Source: an uncultured Clostridium sp. (lineage in GTDB: Bacteria; Bacillota; Clostridia; TANB77; CAG-508). Taken from it: 31,604 nucleotides of DNA. The notes under the pieces were generated by a model. It was not told the DNA's origin. It did not search any database and saw only the letters and a list, made by a program, of their open reading frames with translations. A program made the position numbers and the translations under genes. The stretch lies in NCBI GenBank assembly GCA_946496115.1, contig CAMMFK010000005.1, forward strand, positions 1 to 31,604, given 5' to 3'. Every line of letters begins with the position of its first letter. Positions within the stretch are counted from its first letter, which is position 1. Of the stretch, positions 22,432 through 30,771 are shown in pieces.

Positions 22432-23348
22432 GTGGAATAAAAATTATAGGTAGAGGAAAGTATTTGCCAAAGAAAGAAGTAACATCTGCAGATTTAAGCA
22501 AAAAGTTTAATGTAACAGAAGAATACATATGCAAAGTTTGTGGAATTAAAAGCAGATGGTATGGAAATGCTGAAGATACATTGGAAGAAATGGCATATAA
22601 AGCAAGCCTAGAGGCTATAAAAAATGGAAATATAAATTGCAATGATATAGACTTAATAATTGTGGCAACAACATCTTCAAACAAAATGATGCCAGGAATT
22701 TCATACTTAGTACAATCTTATTTAAATATAAAAGATTGTATGTGTTTAGATATTTTGGCAGGTTGCAATGGATTTGTAAATGCATTTGATATAGCACAGA
22801 ATTATATAGAAATTGGAAAAATCAACACAGCTTTAGTTATAGGTGTAGAAAAATTATCATCAGTAGTAGATACAAACGATATGTCTACAGCTATTCTTTT
22901 TGGGGATGGAGCAGGGGCTACCATTATTACAAAAAGTGAAAAATCCAAAAAATATTATTCTAAATTTAAAAGCCAAGGGCAAAATGCAGAGTGTTTAACT
23001 TATGAAATTGGAAAAAAACTAGCTATGGATGGAACAAAAATATATAAATATGCAGTTGCGGAAGTTCCAAAAATAATTAATGAAACATTGCACTTGGCAA
23101 ATTTAGATATTGAAAAGATAGACCATATAGTTTTACACCAATCAAATACTAGAATAATGAGTTCAATAGCGAAAAAACTAAAAATAAGTGATAATAGATT
23201 ATTTTCAGATATAGAAAGTGTAGGAAATACATTTTGTGCAAGTATACCAATAGCTTTAACAGAAATAGATTTACAAGAAGGTGAGTATTTGTTAATGTGT
23301 GGCTATGGTGGAGGCCTAAATACAGGATGCATTTTACTAGAATTATAG
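22428..23348 (+). CDS. fabH: Beta-ketoacyl-ACP synthase III
   Basis: Starts fatty-acid synthesis by condensing an acyl-CoA with malonyl-ACP. The catalytic triad is visible: Cys113 (LDILAGCNGF), His237 (VLHQSNTRI) and Asn267 (GNTFCASIP), and the C-terminal glycine loop CGYGGGLNTG. Length is 306 residues, slightly short but complete. The ATG overlaps the birA stop (ATGA), so translation is coupled. A 129-bp gap containing a hairpin repeat separates it from fabD, where other Clostridia often have acpP or fabK; neither is present here. Confidence 0.95.
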   Translation: MSGIKIIGRGKYLPKKEVTSADLSKKFNVTEEYICKVCGIKSRWYGNAEDTLEEMAYKASLEAIKNGNINCNDIDLIIVATTSSNKMMPGISYLVQSYLNIKDCMCLDILAGCNGFVNAFDIAQNYIEIGKINTALVIGVEKLSSVVDTNDMSTAILFGDGAGATIITKSEKSKKYYSKFKSQGQNAECLTYEIGKKLAMDGTKIYKYAVAEVPKIINETLHLANLDIEKIDHIVLHQSNTRIMSSIAKKLKISDNRLFSDIESVGNTFCASIPIALTEIDLQEGEYLLMCGYGGGLNTGCILLEL

Positions 23349-23367
23349 TTCTAATAAATGTTCAAAA

Positions 23368-23422
23368 GTTACAATTCACAGTTAGATTTTTTGTAAAAAT
23401 AATAAGAACCGTGAATTGCAAT
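23368..23422 (+). repeat. Hairpin repeat between fabH and fabD
   Basis: GTTACAATTCACAGTT (23368-23383) and AACCGTGAATTGCAA (23407-23421) are inverted copies with two mismatches. The same module occurs after fabZ (GCTGTGAATTGCAAC at 27546-27560) and, degenerated, at 11356-11369 and 26535-26550. Confidence 0.7.
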
Positions 23423-23477
23423 GTGCAGGAGCTTTTATAAATAAGTAATTATAAAATTAATTGAAAGGATGAACCAA

Positions 23478-24401
23478 ATGAAAACAGCATTTTTATTTCC
23501 TGGTCAAGGAAGCCAATTTTCAGGAATGGGAAAAGATTTTTACGATAAATTTAAAGAGGCAAGAGAAGTATATGATTTAGCAAATAAAGTAACAGAAATA
23601 CCAGTTAAAGAATTATGTTTTGATGGAAACGAAGATGAGTTAAAAGAAACAAAAAATGCTCAACTTGCAATTGCCACAACCTCACTCGCAATACTAGCAG
23701 TTATAGATAAATTGAACATTAAAGCAGAATTTGCAGCAGGATTAAGCCTTGGCGAATACGTTGCATTAGTATATGGAGGTTTCTTAAAATTAGAAGATTG
23801 TTTTAAACTTCTAAAACAAAGAAGTTTTTATATGCAAAATTTAGTACCAAATAAAGAATATGCAATGTCTGCTGTTATTGGTTTAGATTCTAGTAAGATA
23901 GAAGAAATTTGCACAAAACATGAAGCAAATGGAGAATTTGTAGTACCAGCAAATTATAACTACAGTATGCAAACAGTAATATCAGGAGAAGCTAAGGCAA
24001 TAGAAAGTGTTTCTCAAGAATTAAAAGACGCCGGTGCTAAAAGAGTAATACCACTTAAAACATCAGGACCATTCCATACAAAAGCACTAGAAGAGGCAAG
24101 CAAAGAATTTTATAAAGATTTACAAAAAGTAGAGTTCAAAACAGGAAATGGCGTAAATGTAATAAAAAACTTAGATGGAAACATATATAAAGCAGGAGAT
24201 AATTTTGCAGAAATATTATCTAAACATATTATAAGTCCTGTAAGATTTGATAAAGCTTTAAACATATTTAAAAATGAAAATGTAGATACATTTATAGAAA
24301 TTGGACCGGGCAAATCAATGACAGGATTTATAAACAAAGAAAAATTAGAAGGTTTAGCTTTGAATGTACAAAAAGTAGAGGATTTAGAAAAATTAAAATA
24401 A
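23478..24401 (+). CDS. fabD: Malonyl-CoA--ACP transacylase
   Basis: Moves malonyl from CoA to acyl carrier protein. The N-terminal FLFPGQGSQ, the nucleophile Ser90 in GLSLGEYVAL and the catalytic His in SGPFHTKAL (about 196) are all present, with IEIGPGKSMTGF near the C-terminus. Length is 307 residues. ATG 23478 was chosen because AAAGGA is 8 nt upstream and the protein then starts MKTAFLFPGQGSQ as in homologues; ATG 23469 overlaps that ribosome site. It is followed by a 49-bp gap filled by a hairpin. Confidence 0.95.
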   Translation: MKTAFLFPGQGSQFSGMGKDFYDKFKEAREVYDLANKVTEIPVKELCFDGNEDELKETKNAQLAIATTSLAILAVIDKLNIKAEFAAGLSLGEYVALVYGGFLKLEDCFKLLKQRSFYMQNLVPNKEYAMSAVIGLDSSKIEEICTKHEANGEFVVPANYNYSMQTVISGEAKAIESVSQELKDAGAKRVIPLKTSGPFHTKALEEASKEFYKDLQKVEFKTGNGVNVIKNLDGNIYKAGDNFAEILSKHIISPVRFDKALNIFKNENVDTFIEIGPGKSMTGFINKEKLEGLALNVQKVEDLEKLK

Positions 24402-24432
24402 TTTTACGTTTGGGACGGACCAAAACGTAAAA
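24402..24432 (+). repeat. Hairpin repeat between fabD and fabG
   Basis: TTTTACGTTT (24402-24411) pairs with AAACGTAAAA (24423-24432); the loop is GGGACGGACCA. It begins right after the fabD stop and ends 18 bp before fabG. Its reverse complement shares 17 bases with the element at 25208-25240. Confidence 0.8.
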
Positions 24433-24450
24433 AAAGAAAGGAATTATAAA

Positions 24451-25188
24451 ATGGAAGAAAATAAAGTTGCGTTAATTACAGGTGGAACAAGAGGAATAGG
24501 TAAGGCTATAGCTAAAAAGTTTGCTGAAAATGGTTATAATTTAGTTATAAATTATGTTTCAGAAAATACTGATTTAGAAAAGTTAAAAAATGATATTAAT
24601 AGTAAAAATGAAATACTATTTGTAAGAGCAAATGTTGGAGATTTTGCATCTTGCGAAGAATTAGTAAAACAAGCAATAGATAAGTTTGGAAAAATAGATG
24701 TATTAATTAACAATGCAGGAATTACAAGAGATAATCTGATTATGAGAATGAAAGAAGAAGATTTTGACAATGTAATTAATACAAATTTAAAAGGAACATT
24801 TAATGTTACAAAAAATGTAGTTCCATATATGATGAAAAAAAGAAGCGGGAAAATAGTTAATGTATCATCAGTTGTTGGATTAAGCGGAAATGCTGGTCAA
24901 TGCAATTATGCAGCTTCAAAAGCAGGTATAATAGGATTTACAAAAAGCATAGCTAAGGAATTAGCAAGTAGAAATATATTAGCAAACTGCGTAGCACCAG
25001 GCTTTATAGATACAGACATGACAGAAGTTTTAAACGATAGTGTAAAAGAAAATATAAACAATCAAATACCATTAAAAAGAATGGGAACTGCTGAAGAAAT
25101 AGCAAAAGCTGTTTACTTTTTAGCAGGAGAAGATAATACATACATAACAGGTCAAGTTTTAAATATAGATGGCGGAATGTTAATGTAG
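24451..25188 (+). CDS. fabG: 3-oxoacyl-ACP reductase
   Basis: NADPH-dependent reduction of beta-ketoacyl-ACP, the second step of each elongation round. A short-chain dehydrogenase of 245 residues with cofactor loop TGGTRGIG (10-17), NNAG (87-90), and catalytic Ser140, Tyr153 and Lys157 (YAASK). The C-terminal YITGQVLNIDGGM is typical of FabG. AAAGAAAGGAA precedes the ATG. It lies between two related hairpins inside the fab operon. Confidence 0.95.
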   Translation: MEENKVALITGGTRGIGKAIAKKFAENGYNLVINYVSENTDLEKLKNDINSKNEILFVRANVGDFASCEELVKQAIDKFGKIDVLINNAGITRDNLIMRMKEEDFDNVINTNLKGTFNVTKNVVPYMMKKRSGKIVNVSSVVGLSGNAGQCNYAASKAGIIGFTKSIAKELASRNILANCVAPGFIDTDMTEVLNDSVKENINNQIPLKRMGTAEEIAKAVYFLAGEDNTYITGQVLNIDGGMLM

Positions 25189-25207
25189 AATAATACTAAA
25201 AATTTGA

Positions 25208-25240
25208 TTTTTACGAAAAGGACCGTCCCAAACGTAAAAA
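25208..25240 (+). repeat. Hairpin repeat between fabG and fabF (inverted relative to 24402-24432)
   Basis: TTTTTACG (25208-25215) pairs with CGTAAAAA (25233-25240). The segment CCGTCCCAAACGTAAAA matches the reverse complement of the fabD-fabG hairpin, so the two elements flank fabG in opposite orientation. Confidence 0.8.
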
Positions 25241-25255
25241 GAAAGGAAAATTAAA

Positions 25256-26494
25256 ATGGACAGAAGAGTTGTAGTTACAGGAATGGGAGCAATTACTCCT
25301 ATAGGAAACAATGTAGAGGAATATTGGAAAGGATTGCAAGAAGGAAAATGTGGTATTGATACTATTACTGCATTTGATACTTCTGACTTTAAAGTAAAAT
25401 TAGCAGGAGAAGTTAAAAATTATAATCCTGAAGAATATTTTGATAAAAGGTCAGCTAGAAGATTAGACAAATTTGCTCAATTTGCAATGATAGCAGCAAG
25501 AGAAGCTATGAAAGATAGCAAAATAACAAAAGAAAATACTGATTTTGAAAGAGTTGGTGTTTTTATAGGTTCTGGTATGGGGGGACTAGATACAATTGAA
25601 AAAGAATTAAATGTATGTTTTGAAAAAGGATATGATAAAATTTCACCTATGTTTATACCTATGGTTATTTCAAATATGGCTACTGGAAATGTTGCAATTG
25701 ATTTGGGATTAAAAGGAGAATCTTTTTCTATAGCTACTGCTTGTGCAAGTGCAACTCATTCAATTGGAGAAGCTTATAGAGCTATAAAACATGGATACCA
25801 AGATGCTGTATTTACGGGAGGAACAGAAGCTTCTATAACTAAATCTGGTCTAGCAGGATTTACAAATATTAAGGCTTTAACTCAAACTACAGATAAAAAT
25901 AGAGCTAGCATACCTTTCGATAAAGAAAGAAGCGGATTTGTAATGGGAGAAGGAGCTGGCGTTCTAGTATTAGAAGAATTAGAACATGCTAAGAAAAGAG
26001 GAGCAAAAATATATGCTGAAATAGTTGGATATGGTGCTTCTTCAGATGCATACCATATTACATCTCCTGCACCTGATGGAGAAGGTGGAGCCAGAGCAAT
26101 GGTTAATGCAATTAAAGATGCAGGAATTGAACCTAAAGATATTACATATATAAATGCTCATGGAACATCAACACATCTAAATGATTCTTGCGAGACTTCT
26201 GCTATAAAAACAGCTTTGGGCGAGAGTAGTAAAAATGTAATGGTAAGCTCAACAAAAGGAAATACAGGACATTTACTTGGAGCAGCAGGAGCTGTTGAAG
26301 CAATTGCTTGTGTAAAAGCAGTTGAAGATGATTTTGTACCACCTACAATTAATTACAAAGTTCCTGATGAAGAATGTGATTTAGATATAGTACCTAATAA
26401 AGGAAGAAATACAAAAGTTGAATATGCTATGTCAAATTCTTTAGGATTTGGTGGACATAACAGTTCAATAATTTTCAAAAAATTTGAAGACTAA
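25256..26494 (+). CDS. fabF: Beta-ketoacyl-ACP synthase II
   Basis: Elongating condensing enzyme; it adds two carbons from malonyl-ACP to acyl-ACP. The Cys-His-His triad is present: Cys163 (ATACASATHS), His302 (NAHGTSTHLND) and His339 (KGNTGHLLGAAGA). The C-terminal SNSLGFGGHNSS is conserved. Length is 412 residues, as usual for FabF. AGAAAGGAAAA precedes the ATG. The 89-bp gap to accB contains a fragment identical at 22 of 24 bases to part of the recR palindrome. Confidence 0.96.
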   Translation: MDRRVVVTGMGAITPIGNNVEEYWKGLQEGKCGIDTITAFDTSDFKVKLAGEVKNYNPEEYFDKRSARRLDKFAQFAMIAAREAMKDSKITKENTDFERVGVFIGSGMGGLDTIEKELNVCFEKGYDKISPMFIPMVISNMATGNVAIDLGLKGESFSIATACASATHSIGEAYRAIKHGYQDAVFTGGTEASITKSGLAGFTNIKALTQTTDKNRASIPFDKERSGFVMGEGAGVLVLEELEHAKKRGAKIYAEIVGYGASSDAYHITSPAPDGEGGARAMVNAIKDAGIEPKDITYINAHGTSTHLNDSCETSAIKTALGESSKNVMVSSTKGNTGHLLGAAGAVEAIACVKAVEDDFVPPTINYKVPDEECDLDIVPNKGRNTKVEYAMSNSLGFGGHNSSIIFKKFED

Positions 26495-26496
26495 TA

Positions 26497-26550
26497 ATGT
26501 TCAAGAACATATATTGAAGCAAAAATAAAAATCAAAGCTGTAAATTGCAT
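26497..26550 (+). repeat. Partial repeat modules between fabF and accB
   Basis: Positions 26497-26520 (ATGTTC-AA-GAACATATATTGAA-GC) match the inner hairpin of the recR palindrome at 9988-10011 apart from the two loop bases and one other base. Further on, AAGCTGTAAATTGCATT (26535-26551) is a degenerate copy of the CTGTGAATTGCAA module. Confidence 0.65.
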
Positions 26551-26595
26551 TAATAAAGCGGTTAAATTTATAAAAAAGAAAGGATGTTAAGTTTA

Positions 26596-27051
26596 ATGGA
26601 ATACAAAGATATTAAAGAAATAGTTAAAGATATGGGAGAGTCTAAAATTGATGAATTAAAAATAGAATTCCCTGATGGAACTAAAATAAGTATGAAAAAA
26701 AATGACCAAAAAGTTGTGTATAAGGCTGAACCAGAAGTACATGAGGTGGTAATTCCACAAACTTCAACAGTAAGTACTATTGTGAATGCTAACTCTGAAA
26801 ATAAAGTAGAAGAAAACTACAAAGAAATAAAGGCTCCTATGGTAGGAACATTTTACAGCAAATCATCTCCAACAGCAAAACCTTTTGTAAGTGTTGGCGA
26901 CAAAGTAAAAAAAGGAGATGTTGTTTGTATAATTGAGGCTATGAAGCTTATGAATGAAATAGAAAGTGAATTTGATGGCGAAATAGTTGAAATTTGTAAA
27001 AAAGACGAAGATATGTGCGAATATGGAGAATGTTTATTTAAGATTAAATAA
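26596..27051 (+). CDS. accB: Biotin carboxyl carrier protein of acetyl-CoA carboxylase
   Basis: Carries the carboxylated biotin between AccC and AccA/AccD. The C-terminal biotinyl domain has EAMKLMN with the modified Lys117, and the family pre-motif APMVGTFYSKSSPTAKPFV (80-98). The N-terminal 35 residues are the usual dimerisation helix and a short strand region, with a flexible linker between. ATG 26596 gives 151 residues starting MEYKDIKEIV; the in-frame ATG 26584 overlaps the AAGGA ribosome site. The ligase needed to biotinylate it is the first gene of this operon. Confidence 0.94.
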   Translation: MEYKDIKEIVKDMGESKIDELKIEFPDGTKISMKKNDQKVVYKAEPEVHEVVIPQTSTVSTIVNANSENKVEENYKEIKAPMVGTFYSKSSPTAKPFVSVGDKVKKGDVVCIIEAMKLMNEIESEFDGEIVEICKKDEDMCEYGECLFKIK

Positions 27052-27056
27052 TTTTA

Positions 27057-27093
27057 TTTCACAATATATATTCTTCCAAATAATATTGTGAAA
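27057..27093 (+). repeat. Hairpin repeat between accB and fabZ
   Basis: TTTCACAATAT (27057-27067) pairs with ATATTGTGAAA (27083-27093). The left half continues ACAATATATATTCTTCC, identical to the left end of the 28927-29085 element, so it looks like an internally deleted copy. Confidence 0.75.
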
Positions 27094-27122
27094 CTTAATC
27101 TAAAATTAGAAAGGGTAAAGAA

Positions 27123-27545
27123 ATGTTAGATATTAATGGAATTATGGAAATAATACCACAAAGAGCACCATTTTTGATGATTGATAAAGTTGAAGAATAT
27201 GTACCCGGAGAAAGTGCAGTTGCATATAAAAATGTATGTATAAATGAACCTCACTTTGCAGGTCATTTTCCAGGAAACCCTATTATGCCGGGGGTATTGA
27301 TAGTTGAAGCATTGGCTCAAACTGGAGCAGTTGCCATTCTATCTAAAGAAGAAAATAAAGGTAAAAATGCTCTTTTTGGTGGAATAGATAAGCTAAGATT
27401 TAAAAAGCAAGTTGTTCCTGGAGATACTTTAAGGTTAGAAGTAAAAATAATTAAACAAAAAGGACCAATAGGAATAGGTGAAGCTATAGCAACAGTTGAC
27501 GGAAAAGTTGCATGTAAGGGAGAACTTACTTTTGCAATTGTTTAA
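27123..27545 (+). CDS. fabZ: 3-hydroxyacyl-ACP dehydratase FabZ
   Basis: Dehydrates beta-hydroxyacyl-ACP to trans-2-enoyl-ACP, third step of the cycle. A hot-dog fold protein of 140 residues with the catalytic His48 in HFAGHFPGNPIMPGV and Glu62 in LIVEALAQTG. No FabA-like isomerase is present, so any unsaturated fatty acids would need another route. AGAAAGGG lies before the ATG. It sits between accB and accC, an order common in Clostridia. Confidence 0.95.
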   Translation: MLDINGIMEIIPQRAPFLMIDKVEEYVPGESAVAYKNVCINEPHFAGHFPGNPIMPGVLIVEALAQTGAVAILSKEENKGKNALFGGIDKLRFKKQVVPGDTLRLEVKIIKQKGPIGIGEAIATVDGKVACKGELTFAIV

Positions 27546-27595
27546 GCTGTGAATTGCAACTAAAATTGAATAAAATTTTAAAAGAAGGAGTTTAA

Positions 27596-28924
27596 ATGAT
27601 ACGTAAAATATTAATTGCTAATAGAGGAGAAATTGCAGTAAGAATAATCAGAGCTTGTAGAGAAATGGGAATTGCAACAGTTGCTGTTTATTCTGAAGCA
27701 GACAAAAATGCTTTGCATGTGAAATTAGCTGACCAAGCTGTATGTATTGGTCCAGCTCCATCACAAAAAAGTTATTTAAATGTAAAAGCTATATTAGAGG
27801 CTTGTTGCCTTACAGGTGCAGATAGTATTCATCCTGGATATGGCTTTTTATCTGAAAATGTTTCATTTGCAAAAATGTGTAGTGAGATGGGCATTAATTA
27901 TATAGGACCTTCATATGAGTTAATTGAGCTAATGGGAAACAAATCTAAAGCAAAAGAAACAATGAAGAAAGCTGGTGTTCCAGTTGTTGAAGGCTCAGAA
28001 GGAAATGTAGAATCACTTCAAGGAGCAAAAGATATTGCCAATAAAATTGGCTACCCAGTAATAATGAAAGCCGTAAGTGGTGGTGGCGGAAAAGGTATAA
28101 GAATAGCAAATAGTGAAGAAGAACTTATTAGATATTATGATGTAATAAGAGCTGAAGCCAAATCAGCATTTAATGATGACAGTATCTATATAGAAAAATA
28201 CATAAAAAATCCTAGACATATAGAAATTCAAGTAATTGCAGATAAACACGGAAATGTAGCACATTTAGGTGATAGAGACTGTACAGTACAAAGAAAAAAT
28301 CAAAAAATGCTTGAAGAGAGTCCATCAGATTACATAGATGAAAAATTAAGGCAAAAGATGGAAAAAGTTTCAGTAAAAGCAATAGAAAAAATAGGATACA
28401 CAAATGCTGGAACAATAGAATATTTGGTAGACAAAGAAGGCAATTTTTACTTCATGGAAATGAATACTAGACTACAAGTCGAGCATCCTGTAACAGAATT
28501 CGTTACTGGTGTTGACTTAGTTAAAGAACAAATAAATATAGCATCAGGAAAAAAACTTTCAAAAGAAGTAATGAATTTACACATAAAAGGTCATAGTATT
28601 GAATGTAGAATAAATGCTGAAAATCCAGATAAAAACTTTATGCCTTGTCCAGGAAAAATAACAGGACTTCATATACCAGGAGGAAATGGTATAAGAGTGG
28701 ATTCAGCAATTTATCAAGACTATATAATACCACCAAATTATGACTCAATGATAGCAAAACTAATTGTTCATGGTAAAGACCGTGAAGAATGTATTAATAA
28801 AATGAAGAGTGCATTAGGTGAATTTGTAATAGAAGGTGTAACAACAAATATTGATTTCTTGTACAAAATACTAGAGAATCCTGAGTTTATAAAAAATGAT
28901 TATGATACGTCTTTTATTAAATAA
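27596..28924 (+). CDS. accC: Acetyl-CoA carboxylase, biotin carboxylase subunit
   Basis: ATP-dependent carboxylation of the biotin on AccB. Domains in order: biotin-carboxylase N domain (MIRKILIANRGEIAVRIIRA), ATP-grasp with the glycine loop SGGGGKGIR and the HIEIQVIAD and LGDRDCTVQRKNQK segments, then MEMNTRLQVEHPVTE and the C-terminal domain ending at about 442. The length is normal for a free AccC. AGAAGGAG precedes the ATG. A 179-bp gap with a palindromic element separates it from accD. Confidence 0.96.
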   Translation: MIRKILIANRGEIAVRIIRACREMGIATVAVYSEADKNALHVKLADQAVCIGPAPSQKSYLNVKAILEACCLTGADSIHPGYGFLSENVSFAKMCSEMGINYIGPSYELIELMGNKSKAKETMKKAGVPVVEGSEGNVESLQGAKDIANKIGYPVIMKAVSGGGGKGIRIANSEEELIRYYDVIRAEAKSAFNDDSIYIEKYIKNPRHIEIQVIADKHGNVAHLGDRDCTVQRKNQKMLEESPSDYIDEKLRQKMEKVSVKAIEKIGYTNAGTIEYLVDKEGNFYFMEMNTRLQVEHPVTEFVTGVDLVKEQINIASGKKLSKEVMNLHIKGHSIECRINAENPDKNFMPCPGKITGLHIPGGNGIRVDSAIYQDYIIPPNYDSMIAKLIVHGKDREECINKMKSALGEFVIEGVTTNIDFLYKILENPEFIKNDYDTSFIK

Positions 28925-28926
28925 AT

Positions 28927-29085
28927 ACAATATATATTCTTCCGCATTTCACTTCGCGGTTCGCTTTGCTCAGCGCTCGCACGTTACACTTCGCTTTCAA
29001 AGACTGCAAGACTATAGGCAACTTAAAACTTTTGTTTAAGTTGTGAATAGCTACGTTCACTGAAATGCTTTAGAATATATATTGT
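28927..29085. repeat. Modular palindromic element between accC and accD (159 bp)
   Basis: The ends are perfect 14-bp inverted repeats, ACAATATATATTCT (28927-28940) and its complement (29072-29085). Inside them is a second perfect pair, GCATTTCA (28944-28951) and TGAAATGC (29061-29068). The interior is GC-rich (CGCGG, CAGCGCTCGC) with an inner AACTTAAA/GTTTAAGTT hairpin near 29020-29042. There is no coding frame. It lies inside the operon, so it is transcribed. Confidence 0.82.
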
Positions 29086-29118
29086 AATTTATAATTATTA
29101 AATATGAAAGGAAAAACA

Positions 29119-29961
29119 ATGGTTATTGATAAAATCAAAAAAGTCACAGTATCAGAGACAGGAGCCAACACTAAAGCATCAGATATGATGGTTGGGAAAT
29201 GGATAAAATGTGATAATTGCAAAGAAATTTTATATAAAGAAGATGTAAGAGCAAATTATAGCGTATGTCCTAATTGTGGTAAGCATTTTAGATTATCTTC
29301 AAGAAGAAGAATAGTGCAAATAATTGATGAAGGCACATTTGAAGAGCTAAATGCCGATTTACACACAACAGACCCAATTAAATTCGAAGGATATTTACAA
29401 AAAATAAAATCACTTGAAGAAAAGACCAAAATAAAGGAAGCTGTTAGAACTGGAATTGGAAAAATAAATGGTATAAATGTTGCAATAGGAGTAATGGACG
29501 CTAACTTTATGATGGGAAGTATGGGAGAAGTTGTAGGTGAAAAAATAACAAGACTTATAGAAACAGCCATAGAAAAACATTTACCAGTTATATTGTTTTG
29601 TGCTTCAGGCGGAGCAAGAATGCAAGAAGGTATGGTATCTTTAATGCAAATGGCAAAAACATCAGCAGTTCTTTCAAAATTAAATAAAGCAGGTTTGCTT
29701 TACATAAGTGTATTTACAGATCCAACAACAGGAGGAGTTACTGCAAGTTTTGCTAGTTTAGGTGATATTATCTTAGCAGAACCTGGGGCATTAATAGGAT
29801 TTGCAGGTCCAAGAGTTATTGAACAAACTATAAATCAAAAATTGCCTGAAGGATTTCAAAGAGCAGAGTTTTTATTACAACATGGATTTGTAGACAGAAT
29901 TGTTGAAAGAAAAGATATGAAAAACGAATTATACAAAATATTAAAGATACATAATTATTAA
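29119..29961 (+). CDS. accD: Acetyl-CoA carboxylase, carboxyltransferase beta subunit
   Basis: With AccA it transfers the carboxyl group from biotin to acetyl-CoA. An N-terminal zinc ribbon has Cys31, Cys34, Cys50 and Cys53 (CDNC, CPNC), followed by the crotonase-like carboxyltransferase domain with SGGARMQEGMVSLMQM and DPTTGGVTASFA. ATG 29119 gives 280 residues. The in-frame ATG 29104 lies just before AAAGGAA, which is the ribosome site for 29119. The accA gene follows after 15 bp. Confidence 0.95.
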   Translation: MVIDKIKKVTVSETGANTKASDMMVGKWIKCDNCKEILYKEDVRANYSVCPNCGKHFRLSSRRRIVQIIDEGTFEELNADLHTTDPIKFEGYLQKIKSLEEKTKIKEAVRTGIGKINGINVAIGVMDANFMMGSMGEVVGEKITRLIETAIEKHLPVILFCASGGARMQEGMVSLMQMAKTSAVLSKLNKAGLLYISVFTDPTTGGVTASFASLGDIILAEPGALIGFAGPRVIEQTINQKLPEGFQRAEFLLQHGFVDRIVERKDMKNELYKILKIHNY

Positions 29962-29976
29962 AGAAAGGAAAATAAA

Positions 29977-30771
29977 ATGGCAAACAAAATAGAAGAATGG
30001 GATAGAGTTCTAGAAGCAAGAAAGCCAGAAAGACCTAAAGCATTAGATTACATTAACTACATATTTACTGACTTTATGGAAATGCATGGTGATAGATATT
30101 TTGGAGATGACAAAGCAATAATTGGAGGAATAGGCTTTTTAAATAATATTCCAGTAACAGTTATTGGTGAACAAAAAGGAAAATCTACAAAAGAAAATAT
30201 GGAAAGAAATTTCGGAATGCCTAATCCAGAAGGATATAGAAAAGCATTAAGACTTATGAAACAAGCAGAAAAGTTTAATAGACCTATAATTACTTTTATA
30301 GATACGCCTGGTGCATATCCTGGACTTGGTGCAGAAGAAAGAGGTCAAGGTGAGGCAATTGCAAAAAATCTTTTAGAAATGTCTAAACTAGAAGTACCAA
30401 TAATTTGTGTTGTAATAGGAGAAGGCTCAAGTGGAGGAGCACTCGCAATTGGTGTTGGAGATAAAATATTAATGCAAGAAAATTCAATTTATTCAGTATT
30501 ATCGCCAGAAGGTTTCGCAAGTATTTTGTATAAAGATTCAAGTTTATACAAAAAAGCTGCAAAGGAAATGAAAATTACAGCAAAAGATTTGAAGAAGCTA
30601 GGTATAGTTGATGAAATAATAAAAGAAGATGATATTTTAGAAAATACTAAAAAAGCAATTGCTAAAAATTTAAAAGAGCTATTAAGCTTAGATAAAAATA
30701 AGCTAGTAGAAAATAGATATCAAAAATATAGAAAAATAGGAAAGGGTGAAGAAAATGATATTAAAGGATAA
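29977..30771 (+). CDS. accA: Acetyl-CoA carboxylase, carboxyltransferase alpha subunit
   Basis: Partner of AccD in the carboxyltransferase tetramer. Its 264 residues cover the crotonase-like domain with DRYFGDDKAIIGGIG, NFGMPNPEGYRKALRLMK, FIDTPGAYPG and IGEGSSGGALAIGVGDK. It is shorter at the N-terminus than E. coli AccA (about 319), as in many Firmicutes. AGAAAGGAA precedes the ATG. Its 3' end overlaps fabI by 17 bp, counting from ATG 30755. Confidence 0.95.
   Translation: MANKIEEWDRVLEARKPERPKALDYINYIFTDFMEMHGDRYFGDDKAIIGGIGFLNNIPVTVIGEQKGKSTKENMERNFGMPNPEGYRKALRLMKQAEKFNRPIITFIDTPGAYPGLGAEERGQGEAIAKNLLEMSKLEVPIICVVIGEGSSGGALAIGVGDKILMQENSIYSVLSPEGFASILYKDSSLYKKAAKEMKITAKDLKKLGIVDEIIKEDDILENTKKAIAKNLKELLSLDKNKLVENRYQKYRKIGKGEENDIKG

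Noticed and set aside
23349..23477. Missed acpP gene between fabH and fabD
   Set aside because: The gap is far too short for an 75-80 residue protein and contains no DSL-type motif in any frame; it is filled by a hairpin.
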